Source: CAVYXZ01 sp965223835 (GTDB taxonomy: Bacteria; Chloroflexota; Anaerolineae; Aggregatilineales; Phototrophicaceae). Taken from it: a DNA stretch of 64,000 nucleotides. Below the pieces are notes generated by a model. The model worked only from the letters and a program-made list of their open reading frames with translations, did not search any database and was not told where the DNA came from. Position 1 is the stretch's first letter; every line of letters starts with the position of its first letter. Positions 26,411 to 34,929 of this stretch are shown piece after piece. Location: the NCBI GenBank assembly GCA_965223835.1, contig CBDCXQ010000001.1, positions 5,704,001 through 5,768,000 of the forward strand, written 5' to 3'. The translations under genes were made by a program, and so were the position numbers.

Positions 26411-27624
26411 CTTTCAGGGGTAGGTATTTAATTGATGGACAAAAATGCCCTGTTCATAAGGTCGAGAATCGTGCCGAGGGACAGGGCGGTGTTGTAGCAT
26501 CGCCACCAGCGTAATCAAGAAGCCCAGCGTGACGCGACTGAGCTTGGCGGGGGCTAGCTGTGAGACCGTAACCCAGTCGGTCAGGGTGTGGGTGTCACCG
26601 ACGGTGATGAGCCACAGTAAAGCGACGGTGATGACCAACCAGAGCCGCTCGACCCGGCGCGGGTCCGTCATTTTGGTGTGTTCCCAATGCAGGCCGCCGC
26701 GTTTGACATCTTTAAAGCCGCATTCGATCCACCCGCGTAAAGCATAGAGGTGGTGGCTCACTTTCTTGGGAGCTAAGTCGGTGATGAACAAACACGGTTC
26801 ATCATAGCGGGCATCCCAGTAAACCAATAACGTACAATCAATTGGGTCTCCCTTAAACACGAAGGCGGGGTGACACCACACGCCCCCACCCGGACGCACC
26901 AAGCGGGTCAGGTTCTGCCAGGTCTTGGCCCGGGGTCGTCGATATTTGCCCTGGGTTCGGATACGCATGATCGGATGCCAGCCTTTTTGCTCAATGACCT
27001 GAAACAGGCATTTGGAACACAAGCCACGATCAGTCAGCACATAGACATCCAGGTCGGACGGCAGCACGGGTCGCAAAGCGTTGAGCAGGCGCACCCAGAG
27101 GGGATGCCATTCGCGTTGGGCGTGCCCCGGTAACACGTACCACGCCACCGGTAGGGCACAACCGTCATACACCACACTCACTGCTAACACCATCAAGCGT
27201 GCTCCCAAATAGGTCACATCCAGCGCCAACACCAACTGTCGGCCCGTCCACAACCTCAGCACCCAGCTCAGTAACGGTGCGAAACATGGCTCAACCGCAA
27301 CGGCCTGGCGGTGGTGTCCGCGCTTCGCATCCGCCTCATACGTCCATTCCCGCAACCGCTGGCGCACCGTCCCCACTTTCATGCCTAACATCAGGCCCAG
27401 AAATGTGGCGATCTGCGTTTGTCCACACGTTTTCGTCATCACCATGCCAAAGCTGTACAAGGCTAAAACCATCGCCTGTGTCCGATTTAAATGCGGCAGG
27501 TGCGTTGACACTTGCCCGATCCACTGCTTTAATTCTTCTGGACGAGTCATATTCCACTGGCTTCATAAAGGATTGGTGTCCTTTCAGTGTCATGCCTCGT
27601 CCCTTAAAAACCTACCCCTGAAAG
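26411..27624 (-). mobile_element. IS4-like insertion sequence with 11-bp target duplication
   Basis: A 1214-bp element with 15-bp perfect inverted ends (CTTTCAGGGGTAGGT at 26411-26425, complement at 27610-27624), extending to about 21 bp with one mismatch. It is flanked on both sides by CCCCCGGCCCC. Removing the element and one duplicate restores a palindromic intergenic repeat, so the insertion event can be read precisely. Confidence 0.9.
26414..27550 (-). CDS. IS4-like DDE transposase
   Basis: 378 residues. The core shows LALDVTYLGARLMVLAVSVVYDG (first Asp), VYVLTDRGLCSKCLF (second Asp) and the C-terminal ALRGWIECGFKDVKRGGLHWEHT, equivalent to the Y-[RK]-x-R-W-x-I-E-x-x-F-K block with the catalytic Glu of IS4-type enzymes. 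The stop codon lies inside the left inverted repeat. The frame is intact and the 11-bp duplication is perfect, so the copy looks recent. The exact subgroup (IS4 or IS701) needs a profile search. Confidence 0.85.
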   Translation of the reverse strand: MTRPEELKQWIGQVSTHLPHLNRTQAMVLALYSFGMVMTKTCGQTQIATFLGLMLGMKVGTVRQRLREWTYEADAKRGHHRQAVAVEPCFAPLLSWVLRLWTGRQLVLALDVTYLGARLMVLAVSVVYDGCALPVAWYVLPGHAQREWHPLWVRLLNALRPVLPSDLDVYVLTDRGLCSKCLFQVIEQKGWHPIMRIRTQGKYRRPRAKTWQNLTRLVRPGGGVWCHPAFVFKGDPIDCTLLVYWDARYDEPCLFITDLAPKKVSHHLYALRGWIECGFKDVKRGGLHWEHTKMTDPRRVERLWLVITVALLWLITVGDTHTLTDWVTVSQLAPAKLSRVTLGFLITLVAMLQHRPVPRHDSRPYEQGIFVHQLNTYP

Positions 27625-27635
27625 CCCCCGGCCCC
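27625..27635 (+). repeat. Target-site duplication, right (11 bp)
   Basis: CCCCCGGCCCC, the right copy matching 26400-26410. Confidence 0.85.
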
Positions 27636-27657
27636 TCTCCACAAATTTGGAGAGGGG
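27632..27657. repeat. Palindromic intergenic repeat that was the IS target
   Basis: CCCCTCTCC (27632-27640), an 8-base loop, and GGAGAGGGG (27649-27657) form a 9-bp stem. Together with CCTCACCCCCGG to its left (split off by the IS element) it matches the style of G/C-block palindromes dispersed in Chloroflexota genomes. It may fold in RNA or be a MITE-like repeat. Confidence 0.6.
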
Positions 27658-27855
27658 AGAAAACTTGCATGATAATTTTCAAAACTCCTGCTACAAATCT
27701 CTTCGTGAAGCGACGCATCCCAAAGGGTAATTTCACCTGCCATTTATCCTCAATTCACATGAATATTGGATTTAAAGTCGGTTAGACTGCCGTGATTCAT
27801 CGCGTCCAATGGTATACTGAAGCCTGATCTAAGACATAGAGAAAGAGCTATCATC

Positions 27856-29280
27856 ATGCCTGTGGGTACGACTGAACTGCCGCTGCGCGTCGCCATCATC
27901 GGTTCGGGTCCCTCCGGTTTTTACGCGGCTGAACACCTCCAGAAGCAAGCCGATCTGACGATTGAAATTGATATGTTTGACCGCCTGCCCACGCCCTATG
28001 GCCTGGTAAGGGGTGGGGTTGCGCCCGATCATCAGAAAATTAAGTCCGTCACCAAAGTGTATGACCGCATCGCGCAGAAGCCCGGTTTCCGCTTTTATGG
28101 CAATGTGGAGTATGGCACTGACCTGACCATGGCCGATTTGCAACAGCATTACCACGCCGTCATTTTTGCCGTCGGTGCACAGACGGACCGCCAACTGGGC
28201 ATTCCGGGTGAAGACCTGCCCGGCAGTCACGCCGCGACGGAATTTGTCGCCTGGTATAACGCACATCCTGATTATCAAGATCGGGAGTTTAACCTGGATG
28301 CTGAGAGCGTCGCTGTTATTGGGCTAGGCAATGTGGCAATGGATGTGGTGCGCATCCTGGCGCGAACACCCAGAGAACTGCATGAAACTGACATTGCCGA
28401 TTATGCACTTGAAGCGCTGCGCGATAATCAGGTCAAACGCATCTATGTGCTGGGTCGACGCGGCCCAGCGCAGTCGGCTTTTACCAACCCAGAGATCAAA
28501 GAACTGGGCGAGATGGAGGATGCGGAAGTCATCGTTGCGCCCGACGAAGTTGACCTGGATGAACACAGTCGCGCCTATATCGAATCCGGCGAGGACCGCA
28601 CCGCCCGGCGCAATGTCGAAATCCTTACTGATTATGCCCAGCAGGGGCCGCAGGGCAAAAAGTGCCAGATCATTATGCGGTTTCTGGTGTCGCCGGTTGA
28701 GATTATTGGGATGGATTCGGTTGAAGCAATTAAGGTGGTAAAAAACGAATTGTATGCCACCGAGAGCGGGTCGCTGCGACCCCGTGCCACCAATGAGTAT
28801 GAGATACTGCCGGTCCAACTGGTCTTTCGCTCAGTCGGCTATCGGGGCGTGGCATTGCCTGATGTCCCCTTTTATGATCGTTGGGGTACGATCCCCAATG
28901 ATAAAGGTCGTGTCCTGACTGAGCATGAGAGCGGCGTGCCAGTGACTGGCAATTATGTTGTCGGCTGGATCAAACGTGGCCCCAGCGGCGTGATTGGCAC
29001 CAATAAGCCGGATTCAGTTGAGACGGTGATGATGTTGTTAGAAGATGTGCAGGCTGATAAACTGTTCGATCCAACGCAACCTGAGCGCCAGGCGATGGAG
29101 CAACGTTTGCATGATCGTGGCGTGACCTATGTGACCTATGAAGACTGGTTGCTTCTGGACAAACTGGAACAGGAAAATGGTGCAGCTGTCAAACGCCCTC
29201 GCGTCAAATTTAGCCAGGTGGCTGACATGCTGGATGCAGTGGCGGCAGCCCGCAAAACACCTGACCCCGCCGGTGATTAA
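27856..29280 (+). CDS. Ferredoxin-NADP+ reductase, adrenodoxin reductase (FprA) type
   Basis: 474 residues. FAD-binding GSGPSGFYAAEHLQKQ (about residues 16-31), the diagnostic MFDRLPTPYGLVRGGVAPDHQKIKSV, NADP-binding VAVIGLGNVAMDVVRIL and the C-terminal VVGWIKRGPSGVIGTNKPDSVETV are all present in order. Moves electrons between NADPH and a ferredoxin in the cytoplasm; partners are likely ferredoxin-dependent oxygenases or biosynthetic enzymes. It stands alone, and an intrinsic terminator follows it. Confidence 0.92.
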   Translation: MPVGTTELPLRVAIIGSGPSGFYAAEHLQKQADLTIEIDMFDRLPTPYGLVRGGVAPDHQKIKSVTKVYDRIAQKPGFRFYGNVEYGTDLTMADLQQHYHAVIFAVGAQTDRQLGIPGEDLPGSHAATEFVAWYNAHPDYQDREFNLDAESVAVIGLGNVAMDVVRILARTPRELHETDIADYALEALRDNQVKRIYVLGRRGPAQSAFTNPEIKELGEMEDAEVIVAPDEVDLDEHSRAYIESGEDRTARRNVEILTDYAQQGPQGKKCQIIMRFLVSPVEIIGMDSVEAIKVVKNELYATESGSLRPRATNEYEILPVQLVFRSVGYRGVALPDVPFYDRWGTIPNDKGRVLTEHESGVPVTGNYVVGWIKRGPSGVIGTNKPDSVETVMMLLEDVQADKLFDPTQPERQAMEQRLHDRGVTYVTYEDWLLLDKLEQENGAAVKRPRVKFSQVADMLDAVAAARKTPDPAGD

Positions 29281-29351
29281 ATCGGTTTACGCGAGTCTCG
29301 CAGTTAATCAGCAAGCCGCATTATCCAGTACAAACAACTGAACTGGCATGC

Positions 29352-29377
29352 AACCCACTTGTAAAGTGGGTTTATTT
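29352..29377 (+). terminator. Intrinsic terminator after the ferredoxin reductase
   Basis: AACCCACTT (29352-29360), loop GTA, AAGTGGGTT (29364-29372), then TATTTGTATT. Nine-pair stem with a U-rich tail. Confidence 0.75.
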
Positions 29378-29421
29378 GTATTATTTATTAAGATAGGAAA
29401 AGATAGCTTTGGAGGGAAGAC

Positions 29422-29814
29422 ATGTCCACGACAGTTGGTAATCACGACTTGGCCCCAATGGGAACCCGATTTGCCGCCATACTGGTTGATAGCATTATTC
29501 TGGGGGTAATTGCCGGTTTGTTGTTCGGTGCAGGCCGGACCGCCGGGGGTGGCGTCAGTTTTCTGATCGGGCTCTTGTATTACTGGTATTTCTTGACCCG
29601 GCAGGATGGGCAAACACTCGGCAAACGTTGGCTGGGTGTTCGCGTCATAAATACCGATGGGCAGCCGCTATCCGATAGTGACGCGATTCTGCGTTATATT
29701 GGCTATTATATCAACTCGGCAGTTCTACTCATTGGGTGGCTGTGGGCCTTCTTTGATAGCAACCAGCAGGGCTGGCATGATAAGATCGCCAACACCTATG
29801 TCGTTCGCGCATAA
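29422..29814 (+). CDS. RDD-family membrane protein
   Basis: 130 residues, Shine-Dalgarno GGAGGGAAG a few bases upstream. MGTRFAAILVDSIILGVIAGLLFG carries the R and the first D of the RDD signature, followed by FLIGLLYYWYFLTRQDGQTLGKRWLGVRVI and a C-terminal WLWAFFDSNQQGWHDKIANTYVV, the standard ending. Three membrane segments. The transport or structural role of RDD proteins is poorly defined, and no neighbour helps. Confidence 0.85.
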   Translation: MSTTVGNHDLAPMGTRFAAILVDSIILGVIAGLLFGAGRTAGGGVSFLIGLLYYWYFLTRQDGQTLGKRWLGVRVINTDGQPLSDSDAILRYIGYYINSAVLLIGWLWAFFDSNQQGWHDKIANTYVVRA

Positions 29815-29843
29815 GTTGATTACGCTTTGTTTAGCCGCGATTG

Positions 29844-30569
29844 TTACTGCGAATCGCGGCGCATCAGGCTAAAGCTCTGGCCGCTGGCACCGGTCAAAGG
29901 CTGGGTCGCCAGGTACAGCGCTAATGGCACCACATCTTCCGGTTCTTTGTGCCAATCCTGATGGACAGGATGATTGGGGTCATCCGGCGCTTTGGGCAGC
30001 AACTGAGTTCTGACCGGGCCAGGAATTAACTCGTTGACGCAAATCTGATAATCGCGCAATTCATCAGCCAGAACGCGCGTCAACATCCAGGCCCCGGCTT
30101 TTGACGCTGCATAGGCCGAACCACCGGCAGCCGCCCGATGGCCCATGCCTGAGCCAATGATTATCATCTGCCCGCCAGTAACTTTCATATGGGGAATGGC
30201 AGCCTTGGCACAATAATAGGCACTGGTGAGATTGAGGTCGATCGTGGCGCGCCAATTTTTAGGATCGCTGTCCTCAATCCGCTGTCGGTCCAGGTTGCCC
30301 CCGGCGTTGATAACAACAATATTGACCTTGCCAAAAGCTTCGAGGGTGGCAGCATACAATGCCTGCACTGACTCCCAATCAGTGACATCGGTCTGAACGG
30401 CCAGGGCCTGCCCACCGGCTGCGTTGATCTTCCCAGCGGTTGCTTCAATTTCGCCAGTGGTCCGGGCGGCACACACCACGGCTGCACCGTTAGCCGCATA
30501 CCCCTGCGCAATCGCCGCACCAATCCCGCGTCCCGCACCGGTAATCACCGCAACCTTACCCTGTAGCAT
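29844..30569 (-). CDS. SDR-family oxidoreductase
   Basis: 241 residues, classical SDR. Cofactor loop GAGRGIGAAIAQ (about residues 11-22), NNAG-equivalent VINAGG, catalytic Ser in IGSGMG and YAASKAG (Y-x-x-x-K). The PG motif (LIPGPVRTQL) follows. NAD(P)-dependent alcohol/ketone chemistry is expected; whether it is a 3-oxoacyl-ACP reductase or another dehydrogenase cannot be told. It is convergent with the RDD gene. Confidence 0.88.
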   Translation of the reverse strand: MLQGKVAVITGAGRGIGAAIAQGYAANGAAVVCAARTTGEIEATAGKINAAGGQALAVQTDVTDWESVQALYAATLEAFGKVNIVVINAGGNLDRQRIEDSDPKNWRATIDLNLTSAYYCAKAAIPHMKVTGGQMIIIGSGMGHRAAAGGSAYAASKAGAWMLTRVLADELRDYQICVNELIPGPVRTQLLPKAPDDPNHPVHQDWHKEPEDVVPLALYLATQPLTGASGQSFSLMRRDSQ

Positions 30570-30730
30570 GGCATCCCCCTTGCATTAGCGTAACGATCAG
30601 GGCGGAAGATACCCTATTTTGCGCTTGATAGGAAACTGTAAATTATCTGTCGAGCAATATCAAGGTCTTCAGGGTCATTGGAAAGCAGAAATCGGGCTAT
30701 AATGATTGCAAACAGATGGAGGTGCGGTTG

Positions 30731-31015
30731 ATGTGTGCGTCACGGATTCAAACAGGCCATCCCCATGGGCAAACACCAGCTAATTATTTTACTGATTTTG
30801 AGTGGATTCGCCGTCATGAAAATGACTTACTCGAAAAATATGGCGAGTGTTCAATCATCGTGTATGAAGAGCAGGTACTGGGGGTGGGGCCAACGTATGC
30901 AGCCGCCCTGGCTGATGCTGAACGCAACTTGCCTGATGACTCCTCCATCATCACGCCGGTTCACCAGTGGCTCCGTGAGCGTAGTCCTATTTTACGCGTA
31001 AAACATCGGGGATAA
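30731..31015 (+). CDS. Small unknown protein, DUF5678-like
   Basis: 94 residues from ATG 30731, which has TGGAGGTG six bases upstream; an earlier ATG at 30716 lies before this ribosome site. DFEWIRRHENDLLEKYGECSIIVYEEQVLGVGPTYAAALADAERN has the pattern 'W...H...L...Y.G.w.vv....v...g....a...a' of small DUF5678-like proteins, which commonly precede small retropepsin-like genes. The next gene starts 10 bases downstream. Function unknown. Confidence 0.65.
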   Translation: MCASRIQTGHPHGQTPANYFTDFEWIRRHENDLLEKYGECSIIVYEEQVLGVGPTYAAALADAERNLPDDSSIITPVHQWLRERSPILRVKHRG

Positions 31016-31025
31016 GTCGTAACAA

Positions 31026-31451
31026 ATGCCACGCATTAACCTTCGCGTGTATATTGATCCCGGTGAAGTCCAGATATTCTGCAATCTTCAACGTAAAGAC
31101 GGTCAACACGAAACGTTAACAGACGAAACGTTAACAGCCGCGATTGATACCGGGGCAGCAATTTCTCTGTTTCCAAAAGAACTCTTGAACATCATTGCCC
31201 ATCGTGTGTCTGATAAACCCGACATTGTTGTCGATCAAGCAGGTATCGCTGGTCAATCATTTCAAGCAGTAGAGGCTTTCGTCACGATTTCGCTTGAGGA
31301 TGAGGCAGGCAATATTACCTCACCGTTTGAAATTCGGGCATGGTTCACTGAGACCAACACACGGCTCATTGGCTTCGCTGACATTCTTGATCGTGCGATT
31401 TTGCATGTCGACATGATACAAAGAGCTGGTTGGCTCGAAATTGACGTTTAA
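31026..31451 (+). CDS. Retropepsin-like aspartyl protease domain protein
   Basis: 141 residues. AAIDTGAAISLFPKELL (about residues 38-54) is the catalytic Asp-Thr-Gly-Ala loop of single-domain (dimeric) retroviral-type aspartic proteases; FEIRAWFTETNTRLIGFADILDRAILHVDM supplies the expected C-terminal strands and a late 'ILDR' in place of ILGR. There is no signal peptide. A 15-bp tandem duplication at 31109-31138 has doubled the residues ETLTD/ETLTA. It follows the DUF5678-like gene by 10 bases, a recurrent pairing that looks like a small two-gene module. Confidence 0.7.
   Translation: MPRINLRVYIDPGEVQIFCNLQRKDGQHETLTDETLTAAIDTGAAISLFPKELLNIIAHRVSDKPDIVVDQAGIAGQSFQAVEAFVTISLEDEAGNITSPFEIRAWFTETNTRLIGFADILDRAILHVDMIQRAGWLEIDV
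31109..31138 (+). repeat. 15-bp tandem duplication inside the protease gene
   Basis: CGAAACGTTAACAGA at 31109-31123 is followed at once by CGAAACGTTAACAGC. It is in frame and repeats five residues just before the catalytic loop. Each unit also contains the palindrome AACGTT. Confidence 0.8.
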
Positions 31452-31474
31452 GCTTAACGAATCACTTTAAAGCT

Positions 31475-32302
31475 TCAGCCCAGCGCGACACGATTATCCT
31501 GACAATAGACCGGCCGGAACAGGCTTTGCCGTTTAGGAGGCATTGCCGCCAACAGTTCCGGGTGTGGTTCCCACTTGTGCCACTTCTGCCCCACCGTATT
31601 GTAACAGTGAAACAACGCCACGCGGTCATTTTCAGGGTTGGTCCAGATCGCGCCGGTGTGGGTGATCGCTTCGGTGAAGAATAATACCGACCCGGCGGGG
31701 CACTCATATGTCTCCCAAAGGGGTGAGTCAATATCCTGCGTGGATTCCGGCGGGGCAAACGCGGCCTTATGGCTGCCAGTCAAAAATAACGTGCCGCCCT
31801 GCCGATATTTCACCGGGGCTAGCTCCCAGACCACACGAGTTAAACCTGAGTTGGCGCGGCCAGAGCGTACATGATAGGTATGCGAATTGCCGGGGAAGTT
31901 GAGCAGGCCACTGCCGCCATGCGGTCGAAAATTATCATGACCGGGCGGACGCAACGCCAGGAAGGTGCCTTCCAGCCGGAAGCCATAACCCGCCTCGGTG
32001 GCGAGACCGGGGCTGGCGACGAATTCATTCATGAAGCCAACCACCAGTGGATGATCAACCAGCTTTTGCAGTGGCCCACCAATCGTTGACCGCTCGCTCA
32101 ATGGAATCGAGTCAGGATCATTTTGCAACTGATAACAAAAGTCACGCATGGTGGCGGCTTCTGCTTCGTCGATAATGCCAGGGAAGCACAACCAGCCGCG
32201 AGTATCGAACTGATATTTTTGTTCGTCAGTCCAGGCGGTGATCGGCTCCCCATCGCTGTTGGTCGTTGGCACAGTAGCCGGTGGTACCGGGCGCGATTCC
32301 AT
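31475..32302 (-). CDS. Phytanoyl-CoA dioxygenase (PhyH) family protein
   Basis: 275 residues from ATG 32302, seven bases after AAGGAG; an upstream in-frame ATG at 32338 lacks a ribosome site. Fe(II)/2-oxoglutarate oxygenase fold: YQFDTRGWLCFPGIIDEAEAATMRDF at the N-terminus, a metal-ligand candidate in PPGHDNFRPHGG, and the distal strand GGTLFLTGSHKAAFAPP with the second His. CPAGSVLFFTEAITHTGAIW carries the late His and likely 2-oxoglutarate-binding region. Substrate is unknown. It lies on the strand opposite to the protease module. Confidence 0.85.
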   Translation of the reverse strand: MESRPVPPATVPTTNSDGEPITAWTDEQKYQFDTRGWLCFPGIIDEAEAATMRDFCYQLQNDPDSIPLSERSTIGGPLQKLVDHPLVVGFMNEFVASPGLATEAGYGFRLEGTFLALRPPGHDNFRPHGGSGLLNFPGNSHTYHVRSGRANSGLTRVVWELAPVKYRQGGTLFLTGSHKAAFAPPESTQDIDSPLWETYECPAGSVLFFTEAITHTGAIWTNPENDRVALFHCYNTVGQKWHKWEPHPELLAAMPPKRQSLFRPVYCQDNRVALG

Positions 32303-32401
32303 CGGTAAGCTCCTTAAATTATTATTTATTATTTCCACAACTATCCGCAGTATAATCTATTTTGGTCTACATATGTAGCTCCAGCCAGGTGGAGTGGAAT
32401 C

Positions 32402-32426
32402 AAAAAGGGAGCGACATCGGCTCCCT
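32402..32426 (-). terminator. Intrinsic terminator of the dienelactone hydrolase gene
   Basis: On the minus strand AGGGAGC, a 7-base loop, GCTCCCT, then TTTT (plus 32402-32405). It lies 25 bp beyond the stop at 32451. Confidence 0.75.
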
Positions 32427-32450
32427 GTATTGTTCAGAATTAAGCCAGGT

Positions 32451-33191
32451 CTAACCAAGCTTGCGCTTGAAGTAGTCCGCCATCTCATTAAAGGCATCAA
32501 CGGCAACTTCATCATCGCGCAGTTCACCGTCAGCCAGCATAAAGCCATGCGGTTCACCCTGATAGACTTTGAGTTCGAATGACTTATCAGCCTCGGTCAG
32601 CGCGGTGGCATAGGCATAAATGTCAGCAATCGGGCTGGGTTGGTCTGCCGTACCGTGAATAATGAGCATAGGTGCTTCGAAGTCGTCGACGAAGGCTGCC
32701 GGGGCCGGATCACCATTGTTGGGGAAGCCGTACCATGCCACGCCCGCACCAAACATATCCAGTTGTGGCAGGAACAACATCGTATACCGGCCACCCGCAC
32801 AGAAACCAGTCAAGCCGAGACGTTCCACATCCACGTCATCGCGCTCCGACAGGAAAGCTACACTGTCGGTCAGTAGCTGAGACACCAAATCATCGCTGGG
32901 ACTACGTTCGAAGGTTTGCCAGCCAACTGCCAAAACGACAAAGCCTTCAGCAGCGAGATTATCGGTCATCGTCTGATAACCGGCTTGTAGCCCATTGAAT
33001 GAGTGAATCAACACAATGCCGGGATAGGGGCCACCGTCGGTCGGCGCAGCGAGATATGATTCATAGGCCTGGTCGCCACTCATGACCGCGACTTCAGCGC
33101 TTTCAACCGCCATCATCTCCTGGGCAGATGTCAACGCAGGTAGCGTGAGCAACATAATGAACGTCAACAATACTATAATTTTTGTTCGCAT
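32451..33191 (-). CDS. Secreted dienelactone hydrolase-family protein
   Basis: 246 residues from ATG 33191, with AAGGAGAG shortly upstream. MRTKIIVLLTFIMLLTLPALTSAQ is a cleavable signal peptide, so the enzyme acts outside the membrane. The alpha/beta hydrolase core shows the dienelactone-type Cys nucleophile in LTGFCAGGRYTM, an Asp in IIHGTADQPSP and the His in GEPHGFML. DLH-family members hydrolyse lactones or esters; the substrate here is not indicated. A terminator follows, so it is monocistronic. Confidence 0.87.
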   Translation of the reverse strand: MRTKIIVLLTFIMLLTLPALTSAQEMMAVESAEVAVMSGDQAYESYLAAPTDGGPYPGIVLIHSFNGLQAGYQTMTDNLAAEGFVVLAVGWQTFERSPSDDLVSQLLTDSVAFLSERDDVDVERLGLTGFCAGGRYTMLFLPQLDMFGAGVAWYGFPNNGDPAPAAFVDDFEAPMLIIHGTADQPSPIADIYAYATALTEADKSFELKVYQGEPHGFMLADGELRDDEVAVDAFNEMADYFKRKLG

Positions 33192-33350
33192 CAAACTCTC
33201 CTTTGTCATTCATTCTTGCGCTGATTATTTATACGTCAGGAATATGGGGATTGGATGAGAAGCAACACGAATCGCAAATATTTATACTTGTTCTGATGAG
33301 TCTATAATAGGATAGTTATAACGGTAGGAGACAATGGAAAGCATCAATTA

Positions 33351-33776
33351 ATGGCCGATATGCAAGATAGTTTGCTGCAATGGGATGACGACGAAAAAAC
33401 GATGATTCGGTTCGCCTGGCAGGGTAAATGGTCGTGGGATGATTATTATCGGTTTCATGAACGCGCCTGGGAAATGCTGCGTACCGTTGAGCATCCGGTG
33501 CATGTTATTTATGACTGTCGCCAGATCAACACCTTTGGCTCGAATGCCATTTCGCATTTTACGAACATGGCGAAGAAGTATCCGCCAAATGTTGACAAAA
33601 TCGTCGGCGTCGGGATGAACGCGTTTCAACGAGCTATTGGAGAAATGTATGGGAAAATGGCCGGTGCCGGTGGGAAAATAAGCGATGGGCAAGCGGGCCA
33701 CCTCATCTTGTTCGATACGTTAGAAGAAGCGCACGCTGCCCTGCGGGAAGTCGGCGAAAAAGAACTGGAAAAATAA
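33351..33776 (+). CDS. Unknown protein, STAS/SpoIIAA-like
   Basis: 141 residues. The pattern of alternating strands and helices (WDDDEKTMIRFAWQGKWSWDDYYRFHERAWEMLR, HPVHVIYDCRQINTFGSNAISHFTNMAKKYPPN, IVGVGMNAFQRAIGEMY) resembles SpoIIAA/STAS-like domains used as partner-switch or stress proteins, including an 'F..A....L' end. A second ATG follows three codons later. The assignment is by look only. An intrinsic terminator stands 27 bp downstream. Confidence 0.6.
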   Translation: MADMQDSLLQWDDDEKTMIRFAWQGKWSWDDYYRFHERAWEMLRTVEHPVHVIYDCRQINTFGSNAISHFTNMAKKYPPNVDKIVGVGMNAFQRAIGEMYGKMAGAGGKISDGQAGHLILFDTLEEAHAALREVGEKELEK

Positions 33777-33802
33777 ACGTCGATAACGGTTATGCGCAAT
33801 TC

Positions 33803-33834
33803 AAGAGGACTGGCTGGGGCCAATCCTCTTTTTT
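33803..33834 (+). terminator. Intrinsic terminator
   Basis: AAGAGGA (33803-33809) pairs with TCCTCTT (33824-33830), with an inner TGGC/GCCA helix, and a run of T follows to 33834. Confidence 0.75.
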
Positions 33835-33955
33835 GATATGCGTGTATTAGCCTTATAGATTGGTTGGCAATCGATGACGCCGAAAGTTATTGGTGCCACG
33901 TGCCGAGATGCGCTAACATCTTCCTGAGCGAAGTCAACAAGGAAGGGGAAGCACG

Positions 33956-34924
33956 ATGGAGTATCGCATTCTAGGCAAGACCGGCGTGAAGGTCTCGCAG
34001 TTGTGTTTTGGCACGATGTCATTCGGCGACATTGCCGACGAAGCGGAATCGGCCCGCATGTTTAACCGCTGCCGTGATCTGGGGATAAACTTTTTTGATT
34101 GCGCTAACACGTATGCCGGGGGCCGTTCGGAAGAAATTCTTGGTAAGTTGATGGCTGGATCCCGCGATGATCTGGTGATTACGACCAAAGTCGTCTCGCC
34201 GGTCAATGACGGCATCAACAGTCGCGGTGCATCCCGGCGGCACATTCAGATGCAAGTCGAGAACAGCCTCAAACGCCTGAACACAGATCGCATTGATGTC
34301 TACTTCCTCCATCACTTTGACCCGGCCGCACCGATCGAGGCGACATTGAACGCGCTGGATGATCTGGTCAAAGCGGGCAAAATCCTCTATCCAGCGGTAA
34401 GCAATTGGGCGGCATGGCAGATCACCAAAGCACTGGGCATTTCAGCCAGAGACGGTTTGGCGCGGATCGAATGCATTCAGCCCATGTATAACCTGGTCAA
34501 ACGGCAGGCGGAGGTTGAGATTCTACCAATGGCGCAAGCGGAAAGTGTCGGCGTAATTCCCTACAGCCCATTGGGTGGCGGCCTGTTGACGGGTAAATAT
34601 GTCAACGAGACTCCGGCTCAAGGGCGATTATTAAGCAACAAAAATTATGCGGTACGCTATGGTGAAGATTTGTATCACGAGATCGCCGCTAACTTCGCTA
34701 CTTATGCCCGTGAGAAAGGCTATCATCCGGCAACGCTGGCGGTCGCCTGGGTGATGGCGCATCCGGCCATTACCGCCCCCATCGTCGGCGCCCGCAATCT
34801 GGAACAACTGGAAGCTTCACTGGCCGCGCTGGATGTGCCGATGACCCCCGAATGGCGCGATGAAATCTCAGCGCTGTCATACGAACCGCCACCAGCCCAT
34901 GATCGACTGGAGGAACAACGTTGA
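33956..34924 (+). CDS. Aldo/keto reductase
   Basis: 322 residues, NADPH-dependent TIM-barrel oxidoreductase. The catalytic tetrad is visible: Asp and Tyr in INFFDCANTYAGGRSE (about residues 43-58), Lys in VITTKVVSP and His in YFLHHFDPAAP. The cofactor-binding C-terminus is AITAPIVGARNLEQLEASLAALD. GGAAGGGGAAG precedes the start. Similar to YajO/Tas-like and potassium-channel beta-type reductases; substrate unknown. Confidence 0.9.
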   Translation: MEYRILGKTGVKVSQLCFGTMSFGDIADEAESARMFNRCRDLGINFFDCANTYAGGRSEEILGKLMAGSRDDLVITTKVVSPVNDGINSRGASRRHIQMQVENSLKRLNTDRIDVYFLHHFDPAAPIEATLNALDDLVKAGKILYPAVSNWAAWQITKALGISARDGLARIECIQPMYNLVKRQAEVEILPMAQAESVGVIPYSPLGGGLLTGKYVNETPAQGRLLSNKNYAVRYGEDLYHEIAANFATYAREKGYHPATLAVAWVMAHPAITAPIVGARNLEQLEASLAALDVPMTPEWRDEISALSYEPPPAHDRLEEQR

Positions 34925-34929
34925 TTAGG

